A DNA stretch of 64,000 nt. It comes from Amycolatopsis sp. DSM 110486 (GTDB taxonomy: Bacteria > Actinomycetota > Actinomycetes > Mycobacteriales > Pseudonocardiaceae). Positions 53,101 through 61,806 of the stretch are shown one piece after another. Positions within the stretch are counted from its first letter, which is position 1. The number at the start of each line of letters is the position of its first letter. The DNA lies in NCBI RefSeq assembly GCF_019468465.1, contig NZ_CP080519.1:8239001-8303000 (forward strand), in the 5' to 3' direction. The position numbers and the translations under genes were made by a program. The notes beneath the pieces were generated by a model. The model was not told the origin of the DNA, did not search any database, and saw nothing but the letters and a program-made list of their open reading frames with translations.

Positions 53101-53911
53101 TGCCGGCCGCCGAGCGACCGCTCCCACCGCGGGGTCGGCACCGGATGGTTATCACTTCGACCAGAGCCTGGGCATGCTCGTCGACAGCAGCCAGCCGAAC
53201 ACGCGCACGTTGTTCGCGTGTTATATGGGGATCGATGCCTTCACATCGCCCGATCCGGCGTGCGAAGGGCAGACGGTGGGTGGGCCGATCGGATCGGTGT
53301 ACACGATCCAGCCGACCAACGTCGAGACGGTCGCCGTCTACCGCTGCAACACGGGCCCTGACCACTTCGAGTCGCTGGATGCCACGTGCGAAGGTGCCAC
53401 GGGCGAGGGGATTCTCGGTTACACGCTCGCCTACGCACCACTGGTTCGCTATAACAGCAGCACGACGGTCGACCACTTCAGCACCTCGCAGGGTGTACGA
53501 CCTGGGTACACAGTCGAAGGCCCGCAAGGCTTCGTGTCACTGAGCTCCTCGGTCGGCACCCAGGCGATCATCAGCTGTGTGACCGACACCGACCAGTTCG
53601 TGTCCACGGACCCGAGCTGCGAGGGCAAAACAGTGATCGGTGGCCTCGGTCGGCTGTGGAGTCAGGCACCGGAAGGCGTGGGGTCGGACCCGGTCTATCG
53701 CTGCGTCAGTCCGGCGGGGGAGTCGATGATCAGCTCACTCTCCAACTGCGAGGGCTGGAACCTCGACAAGTTGCTCGGCAACGCGCTGGACAAGGTCCCG
53801 GAGACCACCCCTGCGTTCCCGGTCGGCGCCAGTGCCCGCACGAGCTCCGCATTGATCCTTCCGGAGAAGTCCACGTCGACGGCGACGGGGACCACCGGTT
53901 CGCCTGGTTGA
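47147..53911 (+). CDS. Giant exported protein with DNRLRE-like region and six LamG (jellyroll) repeats
   Basis: A 2254-residue protein from GTG 47147. N-terminal signal/TM (FGLVVLVLAGVLVVV), then a beta-rich N-terminal region typical of proteins paired with RHS genes (TKRVFAQPDGQLNAELASTP; YPEVFPGVDLVMQATADGYN), a DNRLRE-like segment (DVARTYFQFDTTFLSGKI) and a fibronectin-like stretch. Six LamG/concanavalin A-type jellyrolls begin at ~672, 884, 1094, 1308, 1551 and 1764 (e.g. GYWNFDESDGTTARNSAAGG; each has WTHLTGVYD and KLYVNG-type motifs). The C-terminal ~270 residues have four to five DxFxSxDPxCEG repeats. Probably a cell-surface or secreted carrier that works with the RHS toxin encoded 108 bp downstream (inference from the recurrent pairing). 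Confidence 0.85.
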   Translation: MEYRRLSRGFKLRVFGLVVLVLAGVLVVVTSSTPSRPGVTPVASAPDAGAAFAAARLQGTPVEVSDQTTETKRVFAQPDGQLNAELASTPVRVRRGGGWVPVNTTLANSADGAVRPGATVDDLSFSDGGHAPLVTFGRDGKKLSLSWPAKLPKPKLDGSTATYPEVFPGVDLVMQATADGYNERLVIKSAAAAENPALKSIPFKLSADGLTVTSDQSGRIKAVDAAGNLVFAAPASTMWDARGPEVASAPVGVTVQDSTLMLHPAVAMLTDPGTRFPVVIDPDMRAWNQSMWAKVFSGYPNQSYVNGTNDGDAWAKVGLCNFDAECNGIDVARTYFQFDTTFLSGKIINDVRFDTTVVYGPKCNITSNHKLFLAGWGLSFDTNWSNMPAGHQVGLDAAVPTGCDGLKGVGFQLTPADIRAGTTTNYFLQAANESDSDAWRKYDVPTTFLRVKYNTLPNPPYELKTDPPLPTPCKWCGGTPYVGDSSIRLMGRLSDPDGNDQLTAIWDIYGGLSVDHREPDIYQASGAFSSTTVDLSTRNDQSITWSLTAFDTADRGNSASGPGFKVDEVGVDKLPVVSAPVYREDNTWHGGVGVSDTFTFTANGVPDIDHYLYGWNDAPSTKIDADALGGKASVTLTPPGDGPRDLFVQSVDRAGHRSPMKAYHFYVRAGNGPLAQWSFDGSTKDSATLGFRDATLHGAPTYVQGSIGSALKLNGSDDYATAPVSANTAAGFTFAGWVNLAAKTQGWSTMLSQNGSATTMVRLGYAGTGTDKWALELRPSDSASVTPTTVLSSERAQTGTWTHLTGVYDAAAKKVRLYVNGDLTGTADWTSPWPANGEFALGRSTPSGTGADYLSGSVDEVRTYDRVLTDSEVKSIVTLDNVAAGYWNFDESDGTTARNSAAGGEMAALHTGAAFTQQGAVNGALTLDGTQGYASTTGPAVRTDQSFTVNAWVKPNTTGDMAAVSQDGVNASGLYLKQIGGSWGFGMNAGDATGGTAAEARSAANTVQPGVWTHLSGVYSSVAKTLTLYVNGVQAGTAAAPATPWMANGPFVIGRGQYGGPTGFWAGAIDEVRAYSRPLGASEIEGIVAQNNVPAAAWALDGDAKDSSSRGLNGAVSGKVDWAPGQNINPDPKDLAANFTGADGAVTAPPAVDTTKSFSVTSWVKLGTKTAGTGTVASQSGSRASLFILGYAGSATDRWAFAISAADQDGPPAVLVQSDQPVQSGVWTHLAASYNAATKEMQLYVNGSLAGSATTNAVWNATGEFDIGRGKDAGAWTSQLTGAVDDVKVYPRALFSDEIRTMAGRELNLVHDWQLDESSGTNVADSTGARPGSLNSGAHLVPGRVGNAVSFDGQTGAVSTSGVELRSDDSFTVSAWVYLDRKSDTTSKFTAVSLDGVHTSKFRLGHVADDMSAFCFDGMSDDPNACGKWVFEMSGSDVDSPVVAKAAVSTLPAEINTWAFLTGVYDKQTGKTWLYVNGKRVGDGTLDTAWQASGGAALGRGKVAGAPAQFWPGRVDDVRLYSGALDKDRILSLYSAYPALDETPPDLPTADTAYWKFDENTGTAVSDSSGRGHNVTMNGGASWFGGRVGAAEWLDGTSGYSESSGPVLDTTKSFSATGWVVLTKTDTADHVVLSQDGSRVSAFQLRYSGDTGKWSVVVPQADQDNPATTTVVSNVNVTPNEWTHLGVVYDAAAHEVKLYVNGALTTVQVGVTIAASTGPFAIGRGKWNGQNSGFFAQGIDDVRVFGKALSDGEIRRVVADVSEADAGQWHFDNGTGRDYSWRHNDATLSAGASIVAGGVMGNALQLNGTTGAATTAEGGVPMTRSFTVSAWAKLTRTDRVATVVSQDGSRMSGFVLQYRPELNRWVFGAATQDKDAAPLNYTASFQVPEVNRWTALTGVYDTGAGQFRLYVDGQLGGVQNNVAPWPAGNGLAIGRGLVNGAPADFFPGMIDEVSTHYDALSEAAIQRRAGWPAPAAGQLGRYVDGAGRRATAPTAGSAPDGYHFDQSLGMLVDSSQPNTRTLFACYMGIDAFTSPDPACEGQTVGGPIGSVYTIQPTNVETVAVYRCNTGPDHFESLDATCEGATGEGILGYTLAYAPLVRYNSSTTVDHFSTSQGVRPGYTVEGPQGFVSLSSSVGTQAIISCVTDTDQFVSTDPSCEGKTVIGGLGRLWSQAPEGVGSDPVYRCVSPAGESMISSLSNCEGWNLDKLLGNALDKVPETTPAFPVGASARTSSALILPEKSTSTATGTTGSPG

Positions 53912-53928
53912 GCTATCTGACTCACACG

Positions 53929-53969
53929 CCGATGGGCGGTGGCGCGGGCCTCGCCCCACCGCCCATCGG
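53929..53969 (+). terminator. Strong hairpin between the LamG and RHS genes
   Basis: CCGATGGGCGGTGG (53929-53942) and its exact complement (53956-53969) form a 14-bp stem with a 13-base loop, 17 bases after the LamG stop. There is no T-tract, so it may be an attenuator, an mRNA-stability element or a GC-rich actinobacterial terminator. Confidence 0.65.
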
Positions 53970-54019
53970 CCCCCCGCTTCGCGTTCCCAGGACTTTGTCC
54001 TGCCCAGCCTGGAGGAACC

Positions 54020-57000
54020 ATGCGCACGTCGCCGACACGCCGCCCTCGTCGCGGTCTCATCACGGCGCTCGTCTGCTCCCTGGTGTTGACGGCTGTCAGT
54101 ACCAACAGCGTCGCCAGTGCAGCCGGAGGCCCGAGCGTGTCGTTGCCCGATGTCAAGTCCACTCCGGTGACCCAGCAGATCTTTGCACCGCCAAGCGGTC
54201 ACGATGACGCGTCTGATCATCCACTGACCGGCGACCAGAACCCTGGGGCCGGTGCAACAACGCCCGACGGGGAGGGTGACACCAAGGCCACCTCGCTCAG
54301 CCCGTCCGCGACGTGGGACGTGACCGAGCAGACCGGTGACTTCAGCTGGTCGTACCCGCTCGACGTGCCTCCGGTGCCCGGAGATCTGACTCCGAGCCTG
54401 GCGCTGTCCTATTCGTCGTCTTCTGTCGACGGTCACACCAGCGCGACGAACAACCAGGCTTCGTGGGTCGGTGACGGTTGGGACCTCGCGCCCGGGTTCG
54501 TGGAACGTACTTACGGCTCGTGCCAGGACGACAAAGAGGGCGGCACCACCCCACCGAAGGTCGGTGACCTGTGCTGGAAGTCGGACAACGCAACGGCCGC
54601 GTACAACGGATCCGGCGGCATGCTGATCCACGACACCACGAAGAATGTCTGGCGCCAACGCAGTGACAGCGGCGCGCGCATCGAGCATCTGACGGGCGCG
54701 GGCAACGGTGCTCAAGACGGTGAGTCCTGGAAGATCACCACGGTCGATGGAACCCAGTACTTCTTCGGCTCGACCGCCTCGGCGAACTCGACGTGGACCG
54801 TTCCTGTCTACGGCGACGACGCGGGCGAACCGTGCCACGCGGCGAACAACGTTTTCGAGGACTCCTCGTGCGTCCAGGGCTATCGCTGGAACCTCGACAA
54901 GGTGATCGACCCGCACGGCAACGAGATCGTCTACACCTACGACGTCGAGACCAACAAGTACGGTCAGGACGGCAAGGACACCCCTGTGTCCTACGTCCGC
55001 GGTGGCACGCTGCGGGAGATCCAGTACGGGCTGAACACGCACGTCGCCGCCCCTGCCGTCGGCAAGGTGGTGTTCGCGACCGCCGACCGTTGCGTCCCGG
55101 GCAGCCAGTGCACCTTCGACAAGCCCGAGAACTGGCCGGACGTGCCGCTGGCGGATCGATGTGACGCTGCCAGCTGCAAGGATCACCCGAGTCCGACGTT
55201 CTGGTCGACCAAACGCCTCGCCAAGATCACTTCGCAGGTGCGATCGGGCACGGGCTACGCCGACGTGACCAGCTGGTCGCTCGACCAGAGTTTCCCCGAC
55301 CCGGGAGACGGCGAGAAGGCGGCGCTGTGGCTGAAGAGCATCACCCGAACCGGCCTCGTCGGTACGCCGATCTCTCTGCCACCGGTCACCTTCGAAGGCA
55401 AAAAGCTCGCAAACCGCGTTGACAAAGCCGATGGCATCGGGCCACTGAACCGGTACCGGCTGTCCGCGATCGTCTCCGAGTCCGGTGGCGTGACCACGGT
55501 CAACTACGCCGACCCGGACTGCACCGCGACTTCCCTGCCGGCGAACCCCGAGACAAACACGAAACGCTGCTTCCCCGTCACATGGGCACCCAAGAGCTTC
55601 GCCGAGCGCACCGACTACTTCCAGAAGTACGTCGTCTCCTCGATCGTGCAGTCCGACCGGATCAGCTCGAGCACCGAGCAGCTCACCAACTACGAGTACC
55701 CCGAGGGCGCGGCCTGGCACTACAGCACTTCGGAGTTCACCCCAGACGACAAGAAGACGTGGGACGAGTTCCGCGGCTTCGGGAAGGTGATCGTCCGCAC
55801 CGGACGACCCGACGACCCGGACGGTCCGCAGACCTACACCGAAACCCGCTACTTCCGGGGCATGAACGGGGACACTCTCCCCAACAACGGCAAGCGCGCG
55901 ATCTCCGTGACCGACGACGAGAACGGCAGCCACGTCGACGAAGACTGGCTGCAGGGCTTCACCCTCGAAAGCATCACGAAGAACGGTGCGAGCGGCGCCG
56001 TCGTCGGCAAGTCCATCACCGAGCCCAGCTGGCAAGGCCCTACAGCGACACGGGCTGCGTACAACGCCTACATCGTTCACCCGGCGACTTCTCGATCGTT
56101 CACGGCTCTGGCCGCCGGTGGCTGGCGCACCACGAAGACGACAACGACGTACGACGCGAACGGTCTGCCCACACAGGTAAGCGATCTCGGAGACATCAAC
56201 GACGCCACTGACGATCGGTGCACCACAACGACCTACGCGCAGAACACCTCGCTGTGGCTGCTGTCGTATCCGTCGCGCGTGGAGAACACCGCCGTCAGCT
56301 GCGGAACGCCGCCCGTGTACCCGCGCGACGTCATTTCCGACACCCTGTCTTCGTACGACAACCAGGCCAACGGCGTCGCGCCCACGACCGGCGACGTCAC
56401 GACGGCCCAGGACCTCGACGGGTATGACGCCGGCGAGCCGGTCTATCGCACGGCGGCGAAGACTGAGCGCGATGTCTACGGTCGCACCACAAAGGTGATC
56501 GACGCGGCGGGCCACCAGGCAACGAGCACCTACACGCCCGTCACTGGCGGCCCCGTGACCCAACTGGAGACCGCGAACACCCTCAAGCAGAAGACCACCA
56601 CGGCCTTCGAACCCGCGTGGGGCGCCGCCAAGACCACCACGGACGCCAATGCGCGCGTCACGGAGATCACCTACGACGCGCTCGGCCGAAACACCGAGGT
56701 GTGGCAGCCGAACCGGCCCCGCTCGGATAACCCACAGGGGAACATCCGCTACGCCTACGACATCCGCAACGACGCACCGAGTTCAGTCTCGACGACCCAG
56801 GTGAACGCCAACGGCCGGTTCACCACGTCGACCACGATCTACGACAGCTTCTACCGCCCGCGCCAGGTCCAGACACCGGCGCCCGGCGGCGGTCGGCTTC
56901 TTGTGGATACCCGTTACGACTCGCAGAACCGCGCGTACAAGATTACTCAGCCGTTCTTCAACGACCAGAACGTCGACACCAAGCTCTGGGTCGCCAGCGA

Positions 57001-60000
57001 CACCGACATCCCTGGCCTGACACTGAGCGAGTTCGACGGCGCGGGTCGCCCGACCGCCTCGATCTACGAGGCTGGTGGCACCGAGAAGTGGCGCACCACG
57101 ACCACCTACGGCGGTGACCGGACCAACGTCACGCCGCCGGCCGGTGGTGTGGCCACGACCACCATCACCGACGCTCGAGGCCACACCAGCGCTCTGCGCC
57201 AGTACCACGGTCCGCAACCCACCGGCGACTACGACGAGACCACGTACGCGTACACGCCTGGCGACCAGTTGGCCTCGGTCACGGATTCCAGCGGCAATCA
57301 CTGGAGCTACACCTACGACATTCACGGCCAGCTGAAGCAAGCTGACGACCCTGACCGCGGCGCGACGACGTACACGTACAACCAGCTCGGCCAGCAGACC
57401 AGCACGACCGACGCACGCAACGTCACCCTCGCCTACAGCTACGACGACCTGGGCCGGAAGACCGGCGAATACCAAGGCAGCACTACTGGCACCAAGCTCA
57501 CCGAATGGGCATACGACACCGCGTTCAAGGGCGTCGGCCAGGTAGCCAGCTCTACCCGCTGGGTCAACGGCAACGCCTACACCGAGAAGGTCAACGCGTA
57601 CTCACCGCTCTACCAGCCGGCGATCCAGACGGTGACCATTCCAGCCACCGAGGGACCGAAGCTCGCCGGCGCCTACCAGACGTTCCTGTCCTACAACCCC
57701 GACGGCAGCCTCGGCGGATCCAGCTTCCCCGCCACCGCCGACCTGACCGCCGAGAGCATGCTCTACGTCTACGACGACCTCGGCGACCCCACCACGACCA
57801 CGGGGGACTCGGACTACGTCACTTCGTCCGACTACAGCCCCTACGGCGAGATCCAGCGCCTCCAACTCGGCGAAGACGGCCACCGAGCCTGGATGACGTA
57901 CTACTACGACGACCACACCCGGCGCCTGGACCGCACCGTCGTCGACGCCGAGGTCCCGCACTCGATGCAGACAGATACCCACTATGTCTACAACCCCGCC
58001 GGCAACATCACGTCGATCTCCAACACGCCACTGGACCAGCCCGCCGACACTCAGTGCTTCCGCTACGACTACCTCCAGCGGCTCACCGAAGCTTGGACTC
58101 CAACTGCCGGAGCTTGTGACAACGACCCGAATGCGGCTTCTCTGGCGGGCCCGGCTCCGTACTGGCAGTCCTTCACCTACGACAAGTCCGGCAACCGGCT
58201 CACCGACACCCAGCACACGGGCGCCGGTGATGTCACCCGCAACTACAACTACGCCGACCCGGGTACAGCAAAGCCACACCTGCTGAACTCGATCACCACT
58301 CCCGGCAAGCCGGAGGCTTCGTACACCTATGACCAGGTCGGCAACACCAAGACCCGCCCGGGCACGTCGGCAACGCAGAACCTCGACTGGACGGTCGAAG
58401 GCCAGCTTGACTCGGTGACGGAGGGCACGGCCAAAACCAGCTACACCTACGACGCCAACGGCAGCCGCCTGCTCCGGCACGATCCCACTGGCACCACTCT
58501 TTACCTGGGCGGGCAAGAGATCCACGTCGACAACGTCGGCCAGGCCGCTACGACCCGCTACTACAGTCATGGTGGTGGTGCGACCGTTGCCGTGCGCACC
58601 GGGGGCACGTTGACCTGGCTGGCTGGTGACCACCAGGGCACCAGCCAGGTGGCCATCAACTCGACCGACCTGAGCGTCACCCAACGCCGCCAAACCCCGT
58701 TCGGCGCTCCGCGTGGCCCGGCTACTGACCTCCCCGGCGACCGCGGCTTTGTCGGCGGCATCGAGGACAGTTCGACGGGGCTTACCCAGCTCGGCGCCCG
58801 TACGTACGACTCTTCGACGGGGCGCTTCGTCTCGCTCGACCCCGTGTTCGATCCCTCCAACCCACAGCAGATCAACGGATACTCGTACGCGAACAACAGC
58901 CCTGTCGCGTTCAGTGATCCTTCGGGGCTTGAGCCGATGGTCATTCCAGTCGGTTGTAAGGGCAGTGAGCTTGAATGCCGAAACGCCGGATATGGTTCTG
59001 CACCTTTGAAGTCTTGGCAGGACGACACCAAACGCCAAACGGCTCAGAGGACGGCCGACTGGAATCGGCGTTGGTCACCAAGGACGCGAGACTCAAACAA
59101 GCTGGAAAGTCTATGGTCCTCCTATGCTCAATCGATTGGGGGAGATCGAGGATTTTGGGATACGGCCACCGGAATTGGTGATGAGCATGTTTGCTTCGGC
59201 CTCCGCGGGTGCCGCATGGCATGGATTCATTTGGAATCAAATCCAGGCGACGTTGACGGCGCCAAAGAAATCGCCGCGACATACTGTGTTGATCACGCTG
59301 ATGAATGCTCGAGCGAGGAATACTGGGGAAACTTTGTCCATGACACGATGATCGATCTGCTGTTGCTCGGAGCTGGCGCAGTTGGAGGCGCGAGTCGCGC
59401 TGCTGGCGAGTCGCCTCTGGCCAGGAGTGAGAGTACTACAGGTGAAGCGGAGGCTGCTGGAGCAGGTGACGAGACTCGTGCGACGTGCGGTGGGGAGTCC
59501 TTCACCCCAGATACCAGCGTGGTCATGTCCGACGGGTCTACAAAGCCCATCGACAAGGTGAAGGTGGGGGACGAAGTTGAAGCCGCCGACCCTGCGACCG
59601 GCAAAACTAGCGCACAGCTGGTCACGAAGGTTTGGGTAAATCGGGACACCGACCTCCTAAATGTCAAGGTTGATTTTGGGGAACGGCGCTCAATAATCCA
59701 TGCGACCCAGCATCACTTATTTTGGGATGTTACTCGTCAAACCTGGACAGAGGCTGGCCAACTGGCTAATGGTGACCAACTCCGCACGGATGACGGAGCC
59801 GTCGCGACTGTTGCCGGTACTGTCGTGATCCCGGGCGCGGCCGACATGTGGGACCTAACCGTTCGCGCAAGCCATGACTTCTTTGTTACCGGTGAGCAGG
59901 TTGGCAATGATAACGGCTCAGCTGCCGAGATCGCCGGCCTCCGGTATCGGGACACGCCTATCTGGATGCGCAGCCTGACGGTAGAAGCTGATCCCACGCA

Positions 60001-60328
60001 CGGTGTTGCAACGAGTAGGCATCCGGTACTTGTTCACAACAACAGCTGCCCGGCCGGTGCACAGCGACCGGCCCCATGGCCGCAGACTGGGACGCCAGTC
60101 TTCGATGATCCGACGGTTCCGCCGGGGCCCCAGTGGGTGTGGCGAGGGGACCCCAAGCACCCAGTGGGGTCAGAGTTCGGCGCATGGTATAATCCTGAAA
60201 CGACTGAGACTTTGCACCCGGATATGGGCCACGGAGGCGACATTGGTGCCCATTGGGATTATATTCCCAAAAAGAATGGCCCCCAGGCGCGGATCTATCG
60301 AGATGGGACTTCCGCATGGAAAGAATGA
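54020..60328 (+). CDS. RHS-repeat polymorphic toxin with Hint domain and C-terminal toxin
   Basis: A 2102-residue protein from ATG 54020 behind GGAGGAACC. Signal peptide (LITALVCSLVLTAVSTNSVA). An SpvB/TcdB-like beta start (GDFSWSYPLDVPPVPGDLTP) leads to dozens of YD/RHS repeats (TYDALGRNTEVWQPNRP; YSYDDLGRKTGEYQGSTTG) and the RHS core end (GARTYDSSTGRFVSLDPVFD, ~1590). After a variable linker, a Hint domain runs ~1823-2008: Cys in CGGESFTPDTSVVMSDGST, TQHHLFW, and HPVLVHN at its end, which can self-cleave to free the toxin. The last ~90 residues (FGAWYNPETTETLHPDMGHG, IGAHWDYI, RIYRDGTS) form a small toxin domain, perhaps a nuclease, unidentified. The stop lies inside the candidate immunity gene start. 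Confidence 0.9.
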   Translation: MRTSPTRRPRRGLITALVCSLVLTAVSTNSVASAAGGPSVSLPDVKSTPVTQQIFAPPSGHDDASDHPLTGDQNPGAGATTPDGEGDTKATSLSPSATWDVTEQTGDFSWSYPLDVPPVPGDLTPSLALSYSSSSVDGHTSATNNQASWVGDGWDLAPGFVERTYGSCQDDKEGGTTPPKVGDLCWKSDNATAAYNGSGGMLIHDTTKNVWRQRSDSGARIEHLTGAGNGAQDGESWKITTVDGTQYFFGSTASANSTWTVPVYGDDAGEPCHAANNVFEDSSCVQGYRWNLDKVIDPHGNEIVYTYDVETNKYGQDGKDTPVSYVRGGTLREIQYGLNTHVAAPAVGKVVFATADRCVPGSQCTFDKPENWPDVPLADRCDAASCKDHPSPTFWSTKRLAKITSQVRSGTGYADVTSWSLDQSFPDPGDGEKAALWLKSITRTGLVGTPISLPPVTFEGKKLANRVDKADGIGPLNRYRLSAIVSESGGVTTVNYADPDCTATSLPANPETNTKRCFPVTWAPKSFAERTDYFQKYVVSSIVQSDRISSSTEQLTNYEYPEGAAWHYSTSEFTPDDKKTWDEFRGFGKVIVRTGRPDDPDGPQTYTETRYFRGMNGDTLPNNGKRAISVTDDENGSHVDEDWLQGFTLESITKNGASGAVVGKSITEPSWQGPTATRAAYNAYIVHPATSRSFTALAAGGWRTTKTTTTYDANGLPTQVSDLGDINDATDDRCTTTTYAQNTSLWLLSYPSRVENTAVSCGTPPVYPRDVISDTLSSYDNQANGVAPTTGDVTTAQDLDGYDAGEPVYRTAAKTERDVYGRTTKVIDAAGHQATSTYTPVTGGPVTQLETANTLKQKTTTAFEPAWGAAKTTTDANARVTEITYDALGRNTEVWQPNRPRSDNPQGNIRYAYDIRNDAPSSVSTTQVNANGRFTTSTTIYDSFYRPRQVQTPAPGGGRLLVDTRYDSQNRAYKITQPFFNDQNVDTKLWVASDTDIPGLTLSEFDGAGRPTASIYEAGGTEKWRTTTTYGGDRTNVTPPAGGVATTTITDARGHTSALRQYHGPQPTGDYDETTYAYTPGDQLASVTDSSGNHWSYTYDIHGQLKQADDPDRGATTYTYNQLGQQTSTTDARNVTLAYSYDDLGRKTGEYQGSTTGTKLTEWAYDTAFKGVGQVASSTRWVNGNAYTEKVNAYSPLYQPAIQTVTIPATEGPKLAGAYQTFLSYNPDGSLGGSSFPATADLTAESMLYVYDDLGDPTTTTGDSDYVTSSDYSPYGEIQRLQLGEDGHRAWMTYYYDDHTRRLDRTVVDAEVPHSMQTDTHYVYNPAGNITSISNTPLDQPADTQCFRYDYLQRLTEAWTPTAGACDNDPNAASLAGPAPYWQSFTYDKSGNRLTDTQHTGAGDVTRNYNYADPGTAKPHLLNSITTPGKPEASYTYDQVGNTKTRPGTSATQNLDWTVEGQLDSVTEGTAKTSYTYDANGSRLLRHDPTGTTLYLGGQEIHVDNVGQAATTRYYSHGGGATVAVRTGGTLTWLAGDHQGTSQVAINSTDLSVTQRRQTPFGAPRGPATDLPGDRGFVGGIEDSSTGLTQLGARTYDSSTGRFVSLDPVFDPSNPQQINGYSYANNSPVAFSDPSGLEPMVIPVGCKGSELECRNAGYGSAPLKSWQDDTKRQTAQRTADWNRRWSPRTRDSNKLESLWSSYAQSIGGDRGFWDTATGIGDEHVCFGLRGCRMAWIHLESNPGDVDGAKEIAATYCVDHADECSSEEYWGNFVHDTMIDLLLLGAGAVGGASRAAGESPLARSESTTGEAEAAGAGDETRATCGGESFTPDTSVVMSDGSTKPIDKVKVGDEVEAADPATGKTSAQLVTKVWVNRDTDLLNVKVDFGERRSIIHATQHHLFWDVTRQTWTEAGQLANGDQLRTDDGAVATVAGTVVIPGAADMWDLTVRASHDFFVTGEQVGNDNGSAAEIAGLRYRDTPIWMRSLTVEADPTHGVATSRHPVLVHNNSCPAGAQRPAPWPQTGTPVFDDPTVPPGPQWVWRGDPKHPVGSEFGAWYNPETTETLHPDMGHGGDIGAHWDYIPKKNGPQARIYRDGTSAWKE

Positions 60329-60912
60329 CTGAAATTCCCCTTAGCGGAAGTCGCTTCATGGAATGGCTTTACAGCACGGTGGAGGGATCGCCTGCAGCGG
60401 TTAGAAGTGTTGTCAAGGCGATGCAAAGCTGGGTACTTTTGGCGCCTTGGAATTGGGATTGGGATGGCGATGCAGCACTTGACATGATAAGTGGTCGTGG
60501 GAGTGCTGCAGACTGGCCAGAAGTTACTGACTTATTAATGTCAAAATTCACGTCTTCAGTGGTTATCGCTGAAGATAGGTTGAGTCGATCTACTGATCCT
60601 GATGTTATAAGTATCGATTCTTTGAAAGTTAACGTATTCGAAGGAATTGTCAGTATCGACTTGGATGTTTCAGTTTTTAGTGTGATTTCATCCAAATCAA
60701 AAGTTGCCCTTGAATCAATACTTCGCGGCATGAGTTACTGGCAGTTTCCCACTTTATTGTTTATTGACAAGGTTCCTAGTCTGTCGAAGCTAAAAGAGGA
60801 TATGATCCAAAATTCGGTTGGTGGGGTGGCTGCAGTGGCCGTCTCGTGCTGTGACGGTGAAACGGTTGTGGTCGGCTATCCACAGCCCGTAGCCGTGCAC
60901 CCAAATGAATGA
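60316..60912 (+). CDS. Candidate immunity protein for the RHS toxin
   Basis: A 198-residue protein from ATG 60316, overlapping the RHS 3' end by 13 bases. It starts MERMTEIPLSGSRFMEWLYS; central part SWVLLAPWNWDWDGDAALDM and later ISIDSLKVNVFEGIVSIDLD and LFIDKVPSLSKLKED. No signal peptide, acidic, no known domain. Its base composition is clearly more AT-rich than the neighbours, as is usual for horizontally exchanged toxin-tip/immunity pairs. The immunity role rests on position, overlap and composition only. Confidence 0.68.
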   Translation: MERMTEIPLSGSRFMEWLYSTVEGSPAAVRSVVKAMQSWVLLAPWNWDWDGDAALDMISGRGSAADWPEVTDLLMSKFTSSVVIAEDRLSRSTDPDVISIDSLKVNVFEGIVSIDLDVSVFSVISSKSKVALESILRGMSYWQFPTLLFIDKVPSLSKLKEDMIQNSVGGVAAVAVSCCDGETVVVGYPQPVAVHPNE

Positions 60913-61151
60913 TCTTGACCGTGCTTGCCTGTGAAATTGTCGAGGGTTGGCGTGTAAGGATGGACATATTCGTTCTTTCGGGTAAATGTGCGAATTGATG
61001 TACGTTGGCATCGACGGCCTTAATATCAACTCAGTTAGGTGTCACGTCGGCGGCCCGAGATGCGTTGCTGAGCTTTCCGCAGCTGGGGTGGACGGTGGTC
61101 CTGGTCTGGTCGCCCTCGGCAATACAGGCCGCCACATTCGGCTCGGGGCTA

Positions 61152-61804
61152 GGCCGGGTCCGACAGAGCTTTGGTCCAGGTGATGAAGGCGTGGAGGACG
61201 ACTGCTGATCGGTGGACGATGCCGAGCTGATCAGCAGGTTCGGGGATCACGGCGGTGACACCGCGGGCGCGTAGATGCTCGCGGATCGCGCGCGAGGAGT
61301 AGGCCTTGTCGCCGCGGACGCGGTCAGATCTCGTGCGGGCCCGACCGGGTCCAGGCCGACGGATCCACAGGTGCCGCATCAGGTGCGGGAACATCGGCCT
61401 GTCGCCGCCCTGACCGGGGTCCGACCAACGCCACCAGCGGTCGGCCGTGCCCTTTGAGGAGCTGGCGCACCCGTGGTACTCCACCCGCCACGGGAACGGT
61501 CGACTGCGTGAGCGTTGCAGCACCGTGTTCCAGGTGCCGTCGCCGGCCATCCGGCGATGCCAGGCTAAGACCGTTTGTAACGGACCAAACACCGCAGGCA
61601 CGTCCCGCCAGGCGATCCCGCGCTGATAGCGGCAGATGACTCCCTTGACCATCGCCCGGCGCCTCGGAGAACGGGCGTCCGCGTTACCGGTGAGGACCGG
61701 GACCAGGTCCTCGATCATCGCCACTGAGCATCCGAAAACAGCTGAAACCGCGACACGACAAGCCGCATCCCAGCCGTCGACCGAGAAGCGTGTTAGGCAC
61801 GCCC
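61152..61804 (-). mobile_element. Internally deleted IS5-family (IS427-like) element
   Basis: It is a relative of the element at 10793-11735: the right end LVQVMKAWR-type coding, RVRGDKAYSSRAIREHLRAR, VTAVIPEPADQLG and RRMAGDGTWNTVLQR are recognisable, but about 290 bases are missing and the frames are broken. The ends keep degenerate copies of the same inverted repeat with flanking TA. Inactive on its own. Confidence 0.8.
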
Positions 61805-61806
61805 TA

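Noticed and set aside
53735..56563. 942-codon minus-strand ORF opposite the RHS gene
   Set aside because: Composition is Arg/Val/Gly-rich noise with no domain, and the plus-strand RHS repeats explain the open frame in GC-rich DNA.
57602..59038. 478-codon minus-strand ORF rich in Val/Gly
   Set aside because: Antisense to YD repeats; no start context or motif.
59486..60043. Intein inside the RHS protein
   Set aside because: The Hint segment is followed by a toxin tip, not by resumed host-protein sequence, and there is no endonuclease; it is a pre-toxin Hint domain.
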